A stretch of 8,168 nt of DNA from Rickettsiaceae bacterium (GTDB lineage Bacteria; Pseudomonadota; Alphaproteobacteria; Rickettsiales; Rickettsiaceae), in NCBI GenBank assembly GCA_022702085.1, contig JAKONF010000125.1:1-8168 (forward strand), read 5' to 3'. The position numbers and the translations under genes are program-made. Below the pieces are notes generated by a model, which saw only the letters and a program-made list of their open reading frames with translations, searched no databases and was not told the DNA's origin. Shown piece by piece: positions 1 to 6,388 of this stretch (position 1 is the first letter of the stretch; each line of letters opens with the position of its first letter).

Positions 1-1106
1 TATGCTTGATATACTTCATCAGGTACTGGTTGACGAGCAAGCTCTGCCAAAGCATAACTTGCAGCTAGCTTCATCTCTTGGTTAATTTTAGAAGCGCGTA
101 CGTCCAGTGCTCCTCTAAATATATAAGGAAAACCCATAACGTTATTGACCTGATTATTGTAATCAGAGCGGCCAGTAGCTATAATTGCATCATCTCTCAC
201 AAGAGCAACTTCTTCTGGCGTGATTTCTGGATCAGGATTGGCCATGGCAAAAATAATAGGATTTGGTGCCATTGATTGGACCATCTCTTTTGAAACCGCA
301 CCTTTTGCTGACAAACCCAAAAATACATCAGCACCTTTTAGTGCTTCTTCAAGAGTTCTATGAGGCGTATCTACTAGCAACGCTTCTTTCCATTTGTTGA
401 TATTTTCGGTGCGTCCTTTATATAAAACACCTTTAGTATCGCAGAGGATTATATTGTCTTTTTTTAATCCCAATGCAAATAATAAATTAATACATGCAAT
501 AGCAGCAGCTCCTGCTCCATTTACTACCACTTTCATGCTTTCAAAAGAACGATTTGTTAGGTGAGCTGCATTAATCAGGCCTGCAGCTGTAATTATTGCG
601 GTTCCATGCTGGTCATCATGAAAAACTGGGATTTGCATGATTTCAGCCAATTTTTCCTCAATGATAAAACATTCAGGAGCTTTGATATCTTCCAAGTTGA
701 TGCCGCCAAAGCTGTGGCCTAGATTTTTAACTGTATTGATAAATTCCTCAGGATCAGTAGCATCTACTTCAAGATCAATACTGTCAATATCGGCAAAAAT
801 TTTAAACAATACTGCTTTACCTTCCATAACAGGTTTAGAAGCACCAGCTCCTAAATTACCAAGCCCTAAAACTGCTGTACCGTTGGATATTACGGCTACT
901 AAATTGCCTTTAGCCGTATATTTATATATATTCTCTGGGTCAAGAGCAATTTCAAGGCATGGCGCAGCAACTCCTGGTGAATAAGCTAAAGCTAAATCTT
1001 GTTGAGTGACTAAAGATTTAGTAGGCACGATTGATATTTTACCTGGCCGATTTTTATGATGATAATCTAAAGCATCTTGGTAGCTTGAACTTTTTATTTC
1101 TGTCAT
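1..1106 (-). CDS. maeB: Malic enzyme (MaeB-type), 3' end beyond the window
   Basis: Oxidative decarboxylation of malate to pyruvate with reduction of NAD(P)+, a cytosolic step linking the TCA cycle to pyruvate. The reading frame is open from ATG at 1106 to the window edge, giving 368 residues. Visible motifs are [11 protein letters not shown] with the catalytic-type Tyr42, [13 protein letters not shown] (74-86), Lys97 in EGKAVLFK, the metal ligands Glu139-Asp140 in NLEDI and Asp164/165 in FHDDQHGTA, a dinucleotide-binding NGAGAAA (196-202), and later [10 protein letters not shown] and [13 protein letters not shown]. This order matches bacterial malic enzymes of the MaeB group, which are usually about 760 residues with a C-terminal phosphotransacetylase-like domain; whether that domain is present cannot be seen here. 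A weak AAGAG ribosome site lies about 9 nt before the ATG. The gene follows an AEC permease by 27 nt and is probably cotranscribed with it. Cofactor preference (NADP versus NAD) cannot be decided from the sequence. Confidence 0.95.
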   Translation of the reverse strand, partial: MTEIKSSSYQDALDYHHKNRPGKISIVPTKSLVTQQDLALAYSPGVAAPCLEIALDPENIYKYTAKGNLVAVISNGTAVLGLGNLGAGASKPVMEGKAVLFKIFADIDSIDLEVDATDPEEFINTVKNLGHSFGGINLEDIKAPECFIIEEKLAEIMQIPVFHDDQHGTAIITAAGLINAAHLTNRSFESMKVVVNGAGAAAIACINLLFALGLKKDNIILCDTKGVLYKGRTENINKWKEALLVDTPHRTLEEALKGADVFLGLSAKGAVSKEMVQSMAPNPIIFAMANPDPEITPEEVALVRDDAIIATGRSDYNNQVNNVMGFPYIFRGALDVRASKINQEMKLAASYALAELARQPVPDEVYQA

Positions 1107-1132
1107 TAATGTTGCTCTTATATTTTAAAATT

Positions 1133-2095
1133 TTAGTTAAAGATATACATCATCATTGATAATGAAAATACTGAAAAAATTGTCGTAAAAGTAATAATCG
1201 ATGCCATTGAGTCGGGATCACCATTTAATTGCCTTGAAAGTACGTAAGCCGTACTAGCGCATGGCAAAGAACTATACAAAATGCCAATAGATTTTGCTAA
1301 GCCGCCTATGCCCATCAGCCAAAGTACTATCCAAGTTACGACAGGAAATGCTATTAATTTTATTAAGCTTGTAAAAATTATTTGTCTTAAATAAACTGGG
1401 CATAAAACTAATTTGAGGCCAGCTCCAACATTTAACATACCAATTGCTAATGCTGCATCAGATAAACTTGTTAATGTTTTTTGTAGCCCCTGATTCATAT
1501 TCATATTGGAATAGTTGAACAAAAATCCAGCAAGACTAGCAATTATTAGTGGATTATTGGCTAGTAATTTAAATAACATCAAGTAACTGGTAATCTTAGA
1601 ATCACTTTCATTTGAATCACTGGTATATTTAGCAAATACCATAACAGTTATAACATTAGTAAATATAATCATGTATGAAGAGATAACGGCAACAATTTCT
1701 AGCCCTTCCGCGCCAAATAATCCACCGCTAAGTGCGAAAAATATATAGCTATTATACCTAACTGAACCTTGAAAAGTCGAAGTGAATCTTTTTCTATCAC
1801 TCTCTGTTTTTTGTTGATGAAATATTAAAGCTCCGCCAATTATGCAAGAGGAGATGATTAAAGCTATTACCAAACTGATCATTGAACTTGAACTTAAATC
1901 AGCCACTGAAATGTAATTAAATAAAACTATTGGAAATAATAGAAAATAAGAAAGTTTTTCTAGATTACGCCAGAATTCATCAGAAGTAAGCCATTTCCTC
2001 TTGATAATAGCACCAAGCAGAGTGATTAAAAAAATTGGCATGGTGCTTGAAAAAATACTTAGCATTACTTGGAATAAAAAAAGTAAGTAAGCCAT
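1133..2095 (-). CDS. AEC (auxin efflux carrier) family permease
   Basis: Integral inner-membrane transporter of the AEC family, about 320 residues with roughly ten hydrophobic segments, the usual family length. Recognisable family stretches are FLLFPIVLF near the end of the second segment, QGSVRYNSYIFFAL in the middle, NPLIIASLAGFLFN, LSDAALAIGMLNVGAGL, and the C-terminal LPCASTAYVLSRQLNGDPDS followed by IITFTTIFSVFSL. Bacterial AEC members include malate and malonate permeases such as MleP and MdcF. The malic enzyme gene starts 27 nt downstream, so dicarboxylate import is the best guess; this is inference from context. I chose the ATG at 2095, which has a weak GTAAAG about 9 nt upstream. The frame extends seven codons further to a TTG at 2116, and an ATG at codon 11 of the chosen frame is also possible. 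Substrate and direction of transport are not shown by the sequence. Confidence 0.85.
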   Translation of the reverse strand: MAYLLFLFQVMLSIFSSTMPIFLITLLGAIIKRKWLTSDEFWRNLEKLSYFLLFPIVLFNYISVADLSSSSMISLVIALIISSCIIGGALIFHQQKTESDRKRFTSTFQGSVRYNSYIFFALSGGLFGAEGLEIVAVISSYMIIFTNVITVMVFAKYTSDSNESDSKITSYLMLFKLLANNPLIIASLAGFLFNYSNMNMNQGLQKTLTSLSDAALAIGMLNVGAGLKLVLCPVYLRQIIFTSLIKLIAFPVVTWIVLWLMGIGGLAKSIGILYSSLPCASTAYVLSRQLNGDPDSMASIITFTTIFSVFSLSMMMYIFN

Positions 2096-2186
2096 GATAG
2101 CATACTTTACTTGCAAATCAAGTTTGATAGCTCATTAGGCGTGGTTGAACTTTACTGGATAAATTTAACTAATATATGTTTTCAGT

Positions 2187-2192
2187 ATTATA
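2187..2192 (-). promoter_or_regulatory. Possible -10 box for the permease-malic enzyme operon
   Basis: A perfect TATAAT on the minus strand lies about 92 nt before the chosen permease start. No good -35 hexamer sits 16-18 nt upstream (AAATAT at 17 nt), so in such AT-rich DNA it may be chance. The rest of the 2117-2303 spacer holds a 10-bp palindrome CAAATATTTG at 2207-2216 and nothing else I can interpret. Confidence 0.25.
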
Positions 2193-2303
2193 TTCTTTAT
2201 TAAACTCAAATATTTGTTGTATCAAACTTTTTATTGTATTTGAACTATTTTCAAAAATATAATTGAGTAGCAGATAGTTAGATAAAAAATTATCGTTATT
2301 GAT

Positions 2304-2705
2304 CTACTTGCCACTATATTCAGTAAGGTAGCATATCATAAAAGCAAAAATACTAGTCGCAATTATGAAAAATTTATTTGCATGTTTTTGATTGAAAAAG
2401 ATATTAAAAATAATATTAAGTAGCAGCATTACTCCGCTCGTTAAACCAACGTGCATTGGTTCACCAAGAGCATTACCCATTCCTTTGTCCATTATTGAAG
2501 TCCAATAAGCTGTAAACCAAGTAATAAAAGGAAAAATAAATATGGTACTTTACTAGTTTTGGCAAAGCCGATTCTAAAATTTTTATCGATAAGACAACAT
2601 AGTATAATAAAGAATATAAGCAAAAACAGTATTATAAAAAAATATGTAAAATCCACATAAATTGCTTAACAACATATCTATCTCATTTATCTTATCATTA
2701 CTCAT
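2304..2705 (-). pseudogene. Small polytopic membrane protein gene, apparently broken by two frameshifts
   Basis: Three consecutive minus-strand reading frames look like one small membrane protein. Frame one starts at ATG 2705 (MSNDKINEIDMLLSNL...) and enters a hydrophobic stretch. Removing one T from a run of seven (plus-strand A's at 2636-2642) shifts it into a second frame reading IILFLLIFFIILCCLIDKN and RIGFAKTSK. Adding one A near position 2552 shifts that into the final frame, reading IFIFPFITWFTAYWTS, then MDKGMGNALGEPMHVGL and two more hydrophobic segments, ending in CYLTEYSGK. The reconstructed product is about 133 residues with four likely membrane spans and polar loops between them. 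The last 62 codons (ATG at 2492 to the stop at 2304) form an intact frame. Without repair, a 54-codon GTG-started frame ends in TAATG overlapping that ATG, so two coupled short proteins are an alternative. No family is recognised and no ribosome site is evident. Function is unknown. Confidence 0.45.
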
Positions 2706-2774
2706 GGCAACATTTTAGTAGTAAAATCATTGTAAAGACAATATATATTACGAATTACCTACTTAATACTCAAC

Positions 2775-3641
2775 ATGAATTTGGATGATGTTGCAATATT
2801 TTTACTAAATTTTAGTCATGCTACGTTGCTGGTACCTATTATTTTAGTAGGATTTTTGGCTATTAACAGAAAGATATTTGGTCAAGGTTTATATTTACTG
2901 ATATTAAGCCTATTCGTTAATAACTTACTAAAATCATATTTCCAAGTACCTTTATCTTCTCATCTAAATTCTTTGGCTTACGCTTTTCCAAGTGGTCATA
3001 TGCAGAGTTCAACGGTGCTGTATGGTTGGTTAATACTCAATTTCAAACAAAGTTGGTTTAGATTTCTATTGTTACTAATAATAGCAGGTATTGGGTTTAG
3101 TTTGATTCAACAAAGATATCATGATTTTTATGATGTACTAGGTGGCATTTTTTCTGCTGCTTCATTGATTTTAGTATTTTATTTTGTTGTAAATAAAATA
3201 TTACCTAAGCGCGTCCCGGCATTGCTTGGCATAATCATTCTACCCATGATAATTTTAATTAAAATATATTTAGAAAATATAAGTTATAATTTTCTTATTT
3301 ATAAAGATTTGATGATTTTGGGCCTCGGTAGCTTTACTTTAACTTGGCTAATATTAAATAATCAGATTCACCATGCTCCATCAATGGCTAACGCTTTTAG
3401 TAGCATTATATGTTTTATAGTGATGAGTATTTTGGCTTACTTAGGTCTTCGCTATATGTTTAAAATCAAAATTTTCCAAACTTCTGTCTATTTCTCTGTT
3501 GCATTATGTGCGGCTATGCCAATGTCTGCCTTTGTAGGACAAGCACTAACTTCTTTCAAATCGTTCAAATATAAAAGATTATGGCAGAGATATTTAGGAC
3601 AAATTATAGTAAAAATTTTGAAAGCTAATAACCTAAACTAA
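2775..3641 (+). CDS. PAP2-like integral membrane protein (degenerate phosphatase motifs)
   Basis: A 288-residue, strongly hydrophobic protein with about eight membrane segments. The N-terminal half resembles PAP2 (phosphatidic acid phosphatase type 2) proteins, which dephosphorylate lipid phosphates such as phosphatidate or undecaprenyl diphosphate at the membrane. Seen directly: Lys53 in LLKSYFQVP, matching the first PAP2 motif, PSGH at 72-75 (second motif), and His116-x3-Asp120 in RYHDFYDVLGG (third motif). The canonical arginines are missing: K-x6-RP reads K-x6-LS (Leu60, Ser61), and SR-x5-H reads SL-x5-H (Ser109, Leu110), although Arg114 lies two residues before the histidine. From about residue 140 onward there are four further hydrophobic segments that are not part of the catalytic core. 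The gene diverges from the broken membrane gene and overlaps the 3' end of the convergent MerR-like gene by 17 bp. No clear ribosome site precedes the ATG. A PAP2-fold membrane protein is fairly sure; enzymatic activity and substrate are not. Confidence 0.7.
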   Translation: MNLDDVAIFLLNFSHATLLVPIILVGFLAINRKIFGQGLYLLILSLFVNNLLKSYFQVPLSSHLNSLAYAFPSGHMQSSTVLYGWLILNFKQSWFRFLLLLIIAGIGFSLIQQRYHDFYDVLGGIFSAASLILVFYFVVNKILPKRVPALLGIIILPMIILIKIYLENISYNFLIYKDLMILGLGSFTLTWLILNNQIHHAPSMANAFSSIICFIVMSILAYLGLRYMFKIKIFQTSVYFSVALCAAMPMSAFVGQALTSFKSFKYKRLWQRYLGQIIVKILKANNLN

Positions 3642-3939
3642 TTTCTTTAGCGAGTTTATTAAATTTATAAATTAGTTTATCAATCTTATCGCTAACACTA
3701 CTTAGTTGTTTTAATGTTGGCGTTGTAATATCAATCACTTTATTATTTTCATTATAGTTTTTCTGGCTTGATAAAGATCTTTTTAAAAATTCAAGATCTT
3801 TAATTGTATAGTGTCTTCTACCCTTAATTTTGAAAATATTTAGTTTATCGGTAATTTTTTCTAGATACCTAAGCCTATAACTAGGTACTGCCAGAATTTG
3901 CTGAATTTCTTTAATAGTATAATATTTTTTAATCAACAT
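3625..3939 (-). CDS. MerR-like helix-turn-helix DNA-binding protein
   Basis: A 104-residue protein whose first 55 residues match the winged helix-turn-helix of MerR regulators: YYTIKEIQQILAVPSYRLRYLEK for the helix-turn-helix, then KIKGRRHYTIKDLEFLKR for the wing and following helix. The RYLE segment corresponds to the usual R-[FY]-[WY]-E. The remaining half (about 60-104) is polar and probably helical (LKQLSSVSDKIDKLIYKFNKL), with no cysteines, so it is not a metal sensor. A small MerR-like gene directly after ihfA is common in alphaproteobacteria. Its ATG lies inside the last codons of the IHF-like gene (11-bp overlap), which points to translational coupling in the rpmF-fabH-ihfA-merR transcript. 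Its 3' end overlaps the convergent PAP2-like gene by 17 bp. Target genes are unknown. Confidence 0.75.
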   Translation of the reverse strand: MLIKKYYTIKEIQQILAVPSYRLRYLEKITDKLNIFKIKGRRHYTIKDLEFLKRSLSSQKNYNENNKVIDITTPTLKQLSSVSDKIDKLIYKFNKLAKEISLGY

Positions 3940-4243
3940 TATCTTTGGTATTGGTCATATTTGAATTAATTTTTTTCTTTAAAGATAAACTAGCTGTAAA
4001 CCGGACTATGGTCTTGGCAGGTACAGTCACTACAGCATCATTAATAAAATTTCTTCCTGGCCTTTCTTTCTTATGAGCTATACCAAATTTACCAAAATTA
4101 GTTATGGTTAATGATTTTCCTGAATCTATAATTTTGAGTATCTCACCAAACACATTATCAACAATATCTAGAGCAAATGATTTTGAAAATCCTAGCTTTT
4201 CTTTTATTTGTTCAGCTATTTTTTCTTTACTAATAGTTTCCAT
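3929..4243 (-). CDS. ihfA: IHF/HU family DNA-bending protein (IHF alpha-like)
   Basis: Nucleoid-associated protein of the IHF/HU family, 104 residues (E. coli IHF alpha is 99). The family pattern is clear: ISKEKIAEQIKEKLGFSK (helices), SLTITNFGKFGI (52-55 region of the first strands), then KKERPGRN (58-65) entering the DNA-contacting beta arm, VPAKTIVRF (74-82) and a final basic helix SLKKKIN. In typical members PGRNPKTGE carries the proline that intercalates into DNA; here it reads PGRNFINDA, so that proline is Phe66 and the KTGE turn is gone. The frame continues upstream into fabH, but the homology starts at ATG 4243, four nt past the fabH stop, so that start is chosen. Position in the rpmF-fabH cluster supports the IHF alpha assignment over HU; a beta partner is not in the window. 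The tail NMTNTKDNVD is lineage-specific. Confidence 0.85.
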   Translation of the reverse strand: METISKEKIAEQIKEKLGFSKSFALDIVDNVFGEILKIIDSGKSLTITNFGKFGIAHKKERPGRNFINDAVVTVPAKTIVRFTASLSLKKKINSNMTNTKDNVD

Positions 4244-4247
4244 GTAA

Positions 4248-5201
4248 TTACCAACGAAGCAAGGCAGATCCCCAAGTGAGACCTGCCCCAATTGCTACAA
4301 ATAAAATCAAATCATTTTGTTTTAAAGTTTTTGATTTTTTTAACTCCCATAGCGCTAGTGGAATAGATGCTGCAGAACAATTGGCATGTTTATCAATTGT
4401 TTTTACAACCTTATCTCTGTTTAAATTCAAATGTTCAGCCACGCTATCTATAATTCTACTATTGGCTTGATGAGAAATAAAATAATCGATTTCTGCTAAA
4501 TCAATATTGTTAATTTTGATAATTTCACTAACCGAAGCAGACATCTTTTCCACTGCATGCTTGAACAGTATCTGACCTTTCATTTGAATAACGCCAGAAT
4601 TACCAGTCATTCCTACTCCACCATCTGTATAGAGAATATCATAATAACTACCGTCCGCATAAATTTTACTATCGATTAAACCAGAGCTTGAATCGCTTGT
4701 TTGTAAAATTATCGCGCCAGCTCCATCACCAAATAAAATGCAAGTGGAGCGGTCTTGCCAATCAATTAATGAAGACATTTTTTCTGCGCAGACTAGTAAA
4801 ATAGTTTTATATTTACCTGAAGAAATTAGGCTATTACTGATTTGTAAGCCATAAACAAAACCTGAACATACTGTTTGAAAATCAAAAGCTGGAACATTAC
4901 CTAACCCCAAAGCACCTTGCAATTTAGTAGCAGTACTAGGGAAGCTATTATCAGGAGTTGTAGTGCAAACAATAACAAGTTCAATTGCTGATTTATCTAT
5001 ATTGGCATCTCTGATAGCATCAGAAGCTGCTGCAAATGCCATATCAGACGCTAATTCTTCTTTAGCGGCAATATGACGTTGCAAGATTCCGGTGCGCGAT
5101 CTTATCCATTCATCATTGGTATCTAAAAAACCTTCTAATTCAGAATTTTTTAACACTTTAGAGGGCAAATAACCACCAGAACCGATAATTTTACTATTCA
5201 T
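4248..5201 (-). CDS. fabH: 3-oxoacyl-[acyl-carrier-protein] synthase III
   Basis: Initiates type II fatty-acid synthesis by condensing acetyl-CoA with malonyl-ACP in the cytosol. The protein has 317 residues, exactly the length of E. coli FabH, and the catalytic triad falls at the same numbers: Cys112 in TVCSGF, His244 in SHQAN, Asn274 in HANCSAAS. Other family stretches are [11 protein letters not shown] (29-39, CoA-binding Trp32), [10 protein letters not shown] (80-89), [10 protein letters not shown] (157-166) and the C-terminal [13 protein letters not shown]. The asparagine motif, usually YGNTSAAS, is HANCSAAS, a variant I recall from Rickettsia FabH. The start lies 9 nt after the rpmF stop without an evident ribosome site, so translation may depend on coupling. 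plsX, normally the neighbour just upstream in alphaproteobacteria, is absent. The gene ends 4 nt before the IHF-like start. Confidence 0.97.
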   Translation of the reverse strand: MNSKIIGSGGYLPSKVLKNSELEGFLDTNDEWIRSRTGILQRHIAAKEELASDMAFAAASDAIRDANIDKSAIELVIVCTTTPDNSFPSTATKLQGALGLGNVPAFDFQTVCSGFVYGLQISNSLISSGKYKTILLVCAEKMSSLIDWQDRSTCILFGDGAGAIILQTSDSSSGLIDSKIYADGSYYDILYTDGGVGMTGNSGVIQMKGQILFKHAVEKMSASVSEIIKINNIDLAEIDYFISHQANSRIIDSVAEHLNLNRDKVVKTIDKHANCSAASIPLALWELKKSKTLKQNDLILFVAIGAGLTWGSALLRW

Positions 5202-5210
5202 TGAATTGAT

Positions 5211-5414
5211 TTATACTGCGTTTTCGTCTTCGCTTTTGTTTGCTCTTTTAATTATTATTTGGCGACCATTATACATACCGTCTGAGCCAATATGGTGTGA
5301 GCGTCTATCATCACCGCTTTGTTTGTCTTTTATAATATTAACTTTGTCCAAACTCAAATGAGAACGTCCCATGCGGGTTCTTGAACTTGATTTCTTCTTT
5401 TTTGGAACGGCCAT
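5211..5414 (-). CDS. rpmF: 50S ribosomal protein L32
   Basis: A 67-residue component of the large ribosomal subunit. The N-terminus MAVPKKKKSSSRTRMGRSH is the L32 signature, followed by the HHIGSDGMYNGRQIIIK segment seen in alphaproteobacterial L32. It has no cysteines, so it is the zinc-free form. The AGAGGG ribosome site 4 nt before the ATG is the best in this cluster. It is the first gene of the rpmF-fabH-ihfA-merR run and diverges from the bamE-like gene across a 111-bp spacer. Confidence 0.95.
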   Translation of the reverse strand: MAVPKKKKSSSRTRMGRSHLSLDKVNIIKDKQSGDDRRSHHIGSDGMYNGRQIIIKRANKSEDENAV

Positions 5415-5418
5415 CTAT

Positions 5419-5424
5419 CCCTCT
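5419..5424 (-). promoter_or_regulatory. Shine-Dalgarno site of rpmF
   Basis: AGAGGG on the minus strand lies 4 nt from the rpmF ATG. It confirms that start and is the only strong ribosome site in the four-gene cluster; fabH and ihfA have none obvious. Confidence 0.6.
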
Positions 5425-5437
5425 TAAAAATAAACTA

Positions 5438-5468
5438 TTTATGAAATTAATGAAAAAGTGTTTGTCAA
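5438..5468 (-). promoter_or_regulatory. Possible rpmF operon promoter
   Basis: A perfect -35 TTGACA (minus strand, 5463-5468) is followed after 19 nt by CATAAA (5438-5443), a 4-of-6 match to a -10 box. A start near 5431 would give a leader of about 17 nt including the ribosome site. The spacer is longer than ideal. The -35 overlaps that of the opposite promoter. Confidence 0.4.
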
Positions 5469-5491
5469 ATGACATGACACTATATTATATT
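5462..5491 (+). promoter_or_regulatory. Probable bamE promoter
   Basis: TTGTCA (5462-5467) and TATATT (5486-5491) are separated by 18 nt, a good sigma70-type pair. The predicted start near 5498 leaves about 28 nt of leader before the ATG at 5526. Other AT-rich -10 registers are possible in the same stretch. Confidence 0.5.
5463..5479. repeat. TGTCA-AA-TGACA-TGACA half-site cluster
   Basis: An inverted repeat TGTCA/TGACA with a 2-nt centre (5463-5474) is followed immediately by a direct TGACA copy (5475-5479). It covers the shared -35 region between the divergent rpmF and bamE genes. It could be an operator, but no binding protein is identified. Confidence 0.4.
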
Positions 5492-5525
5492 CCAATAACA
5501 AAATCTATATGTTTTAAATGTTTTT

Positions 5526-5984
5526 ATGAAAACTCTACTGTCTCATCTCGCCCTTCTTTTTACTGTGGCTCTTTCCGTAACAAGTTGCCAAACTATTGAT
5601 ATCAGAGGTCAATATGTTGATAATGCAGCTTTTTCAAAGCTAGAACAAAAAAATTTAAATAAAGAAGAGATAGTTGAACTTATCGGTACGCCAACTATTA
5701 TACCTGATTACAGTAAAGATACTTGGTACTACATTGAACGCACTCTTAGCCACCGTGCTTGGTCCAAACCCAAAGTTATTGGACAAAAAGTAGTCAAAAT
5801 TGTTTTCAATGATGATGAATCAATCAAAGAAGTATTAGCTCTCAATGATTTACATATTGACAATATAGAAATCATTAGCGCTTACACTAAAACTCTTGGC
5901 ACTGAGCAGAATGGTGTACAGAAGTTTGTTGGCAATATTGGTAGGTACAATAAAGTAAGTAAAAATAAAAAGCGTAAAAAATAA
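5526..5984 (+). CDS. bamE: BamE/SmpA/OmlA-like outer-membrane lipoprotein
   Basis: Probable lipoprotein subunit of the BAM complex that inserts beta-barrel proteins into the outer membrane. The 152-residue product begins with a lipoprotein signal: MKT, hydrophobic core LALLFTVALSV, lipobox VTSC with Cys21 as the acylated residue. The BamE-type domain follows: KLEQKNLNKEEIVELIGTPT (38-57), then the hallmark DTWYYIERT (around 66-73), RAWSKPKVIGQKVVKIVF and a DDESIKEV strand turn. A lysine-rich tail (KVSKNKKRKK) ends the protein. BamE-like genes sit beside the plsX-fabH-ihfA cluster in many alphaproteobacteria, which supports the call. It is transcribed away from rpmF, probably from the promoter at 5462-5491. 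There is no clear ribosome site before the ATG. About 100 nt separate it from gatC. Confidence 0.85.
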   Translation: MKTLLSHLALLFTVALSVTSCQTIDIRGQYVDNAAFSKLEQKNLNKEEIVELIGTPTIIPDYSKDTWYYIERTLSHRAWSKPKVIGQKVVKIVFNDDESIKEVLALNDLHIDNIEIISAYTKTLGTEQNGVQKFVGNIGRYNKVSKNKKRKK

Positions 5985-6084
5985 ACTAAATTCCTAATTT
6001 TCAGCTTTAATGCAGTTACAACAACATAGAATTTAATCTGAAAACTTTGTAATTTTAACAAACTAATCTAACTAAAATATCAAA

Positions 6085-6387
6085 ATGATCACAATTGCTG
6101 AAGTAAAAAAGATCGCTACCTTAGCCCGGCTGAGTTTTAAAGATGAAGAATATAGTTATATGGCAGAACAATTAACAGATATTATGTCAATGGTTGACAA
6201 GTTGAGTGAAGTTGATTGTGATGGTATCTTACCTCTAACTTCAGTATTAGATCAAGTACAGCGCCTGAGAAAAGATGAAGTAACAGAGCAGAACATTTCT
6301 GATCAGCTTTTCGCTAATGCTCCAGGCAAGTCTGGAACCCTTGCCAGAGATATAAAATGTTTTGTAGTACCCAAGGTGATTGAATAA
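6085..6387 (+). CDS. gatC: Asp/Glu-tRNA amidotransferase subunit C
   Basis: Small structural subunit of the GatCAB complex, which amidates misacylated Glu-tRNA(Gln) and/or Asp-tRNA(Asn). The 100-residue length is normal for GatC, and the conserved pattern is present: [17 protein letters not shown] at the N-terminus, [20 protein letters not shown] (helix that packs around GatA), then PLTSV, RLRKDEV and the C-terminal FVVPKVIE. It is the first gene of gatC-gatA-gatB. The 100-nt upstream region has no strong promoter by eye. The gatA ribosome site lies within its last codons. Confidence 0.95.
   Translation: MITIAEVKKIATLARLSFKDEEYSYMAEQLTDIMSMVDKLSEVDCDGILPLTSVLDQVQRLRKDEVTEQNISDQLFANAPGKSGTLARDIKCFVVPKVIE
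6373..6379 (+). promoter_or_regulatory. Shine-Dalgarno site of gatA
   Basis: AAGGTGA within the end of gatC lies 9 nt before the ATG at 6389. It decides for this ATG over the in-frame TTG at 6380, which immediately abuts the site. Confidence 0.6.
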
Positions 6388-6388
6388 T

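Noticed and set aside
78..275. 65-codon plus-strand reading frame
   Set aside because: Antisense to malic enzyme coding sequence; no ribosome site or family resemblance.
637..984. 115-codon plus-strand reading frame
   Set aside because: It lies antisense to the well-conserved malic enzyme and its translation is low-complexity with no recognisable motif.
2281..2294. GATAA-AAAA-TTATC hairpin after the broken membrane gene
   Set aside because: A 5-bp AT-rich stem is too weak and too likely by chance in this sequence.
2729..2742. ATTGT-AAAG-ACAAT inverted repeat upstream of the PAP2-like gene
   Set aside because: Only 5-bp arms, single copy, no clear promoter geometry around it.
4276..4470. 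64-codon plus-strand reading frame
   Set aside because: Antisense to the C-terminal part of fabH, whose frame is certain.
5381..5599. 72-codon plus-strand reading frame
   Set aside because: Overlaps the rpmF start antisense and the bamE signal peptide in another frame; both of those genes are well supported.
5998..6044. TTTTCAG / CTGAAAA inverted repeat between bamE and gatC as a terminator
   Set aside because: The 7-bp stem is AT-rich, the loop is 33 nt and no T-run follows, so it is not a convincing intrinsic terminator.
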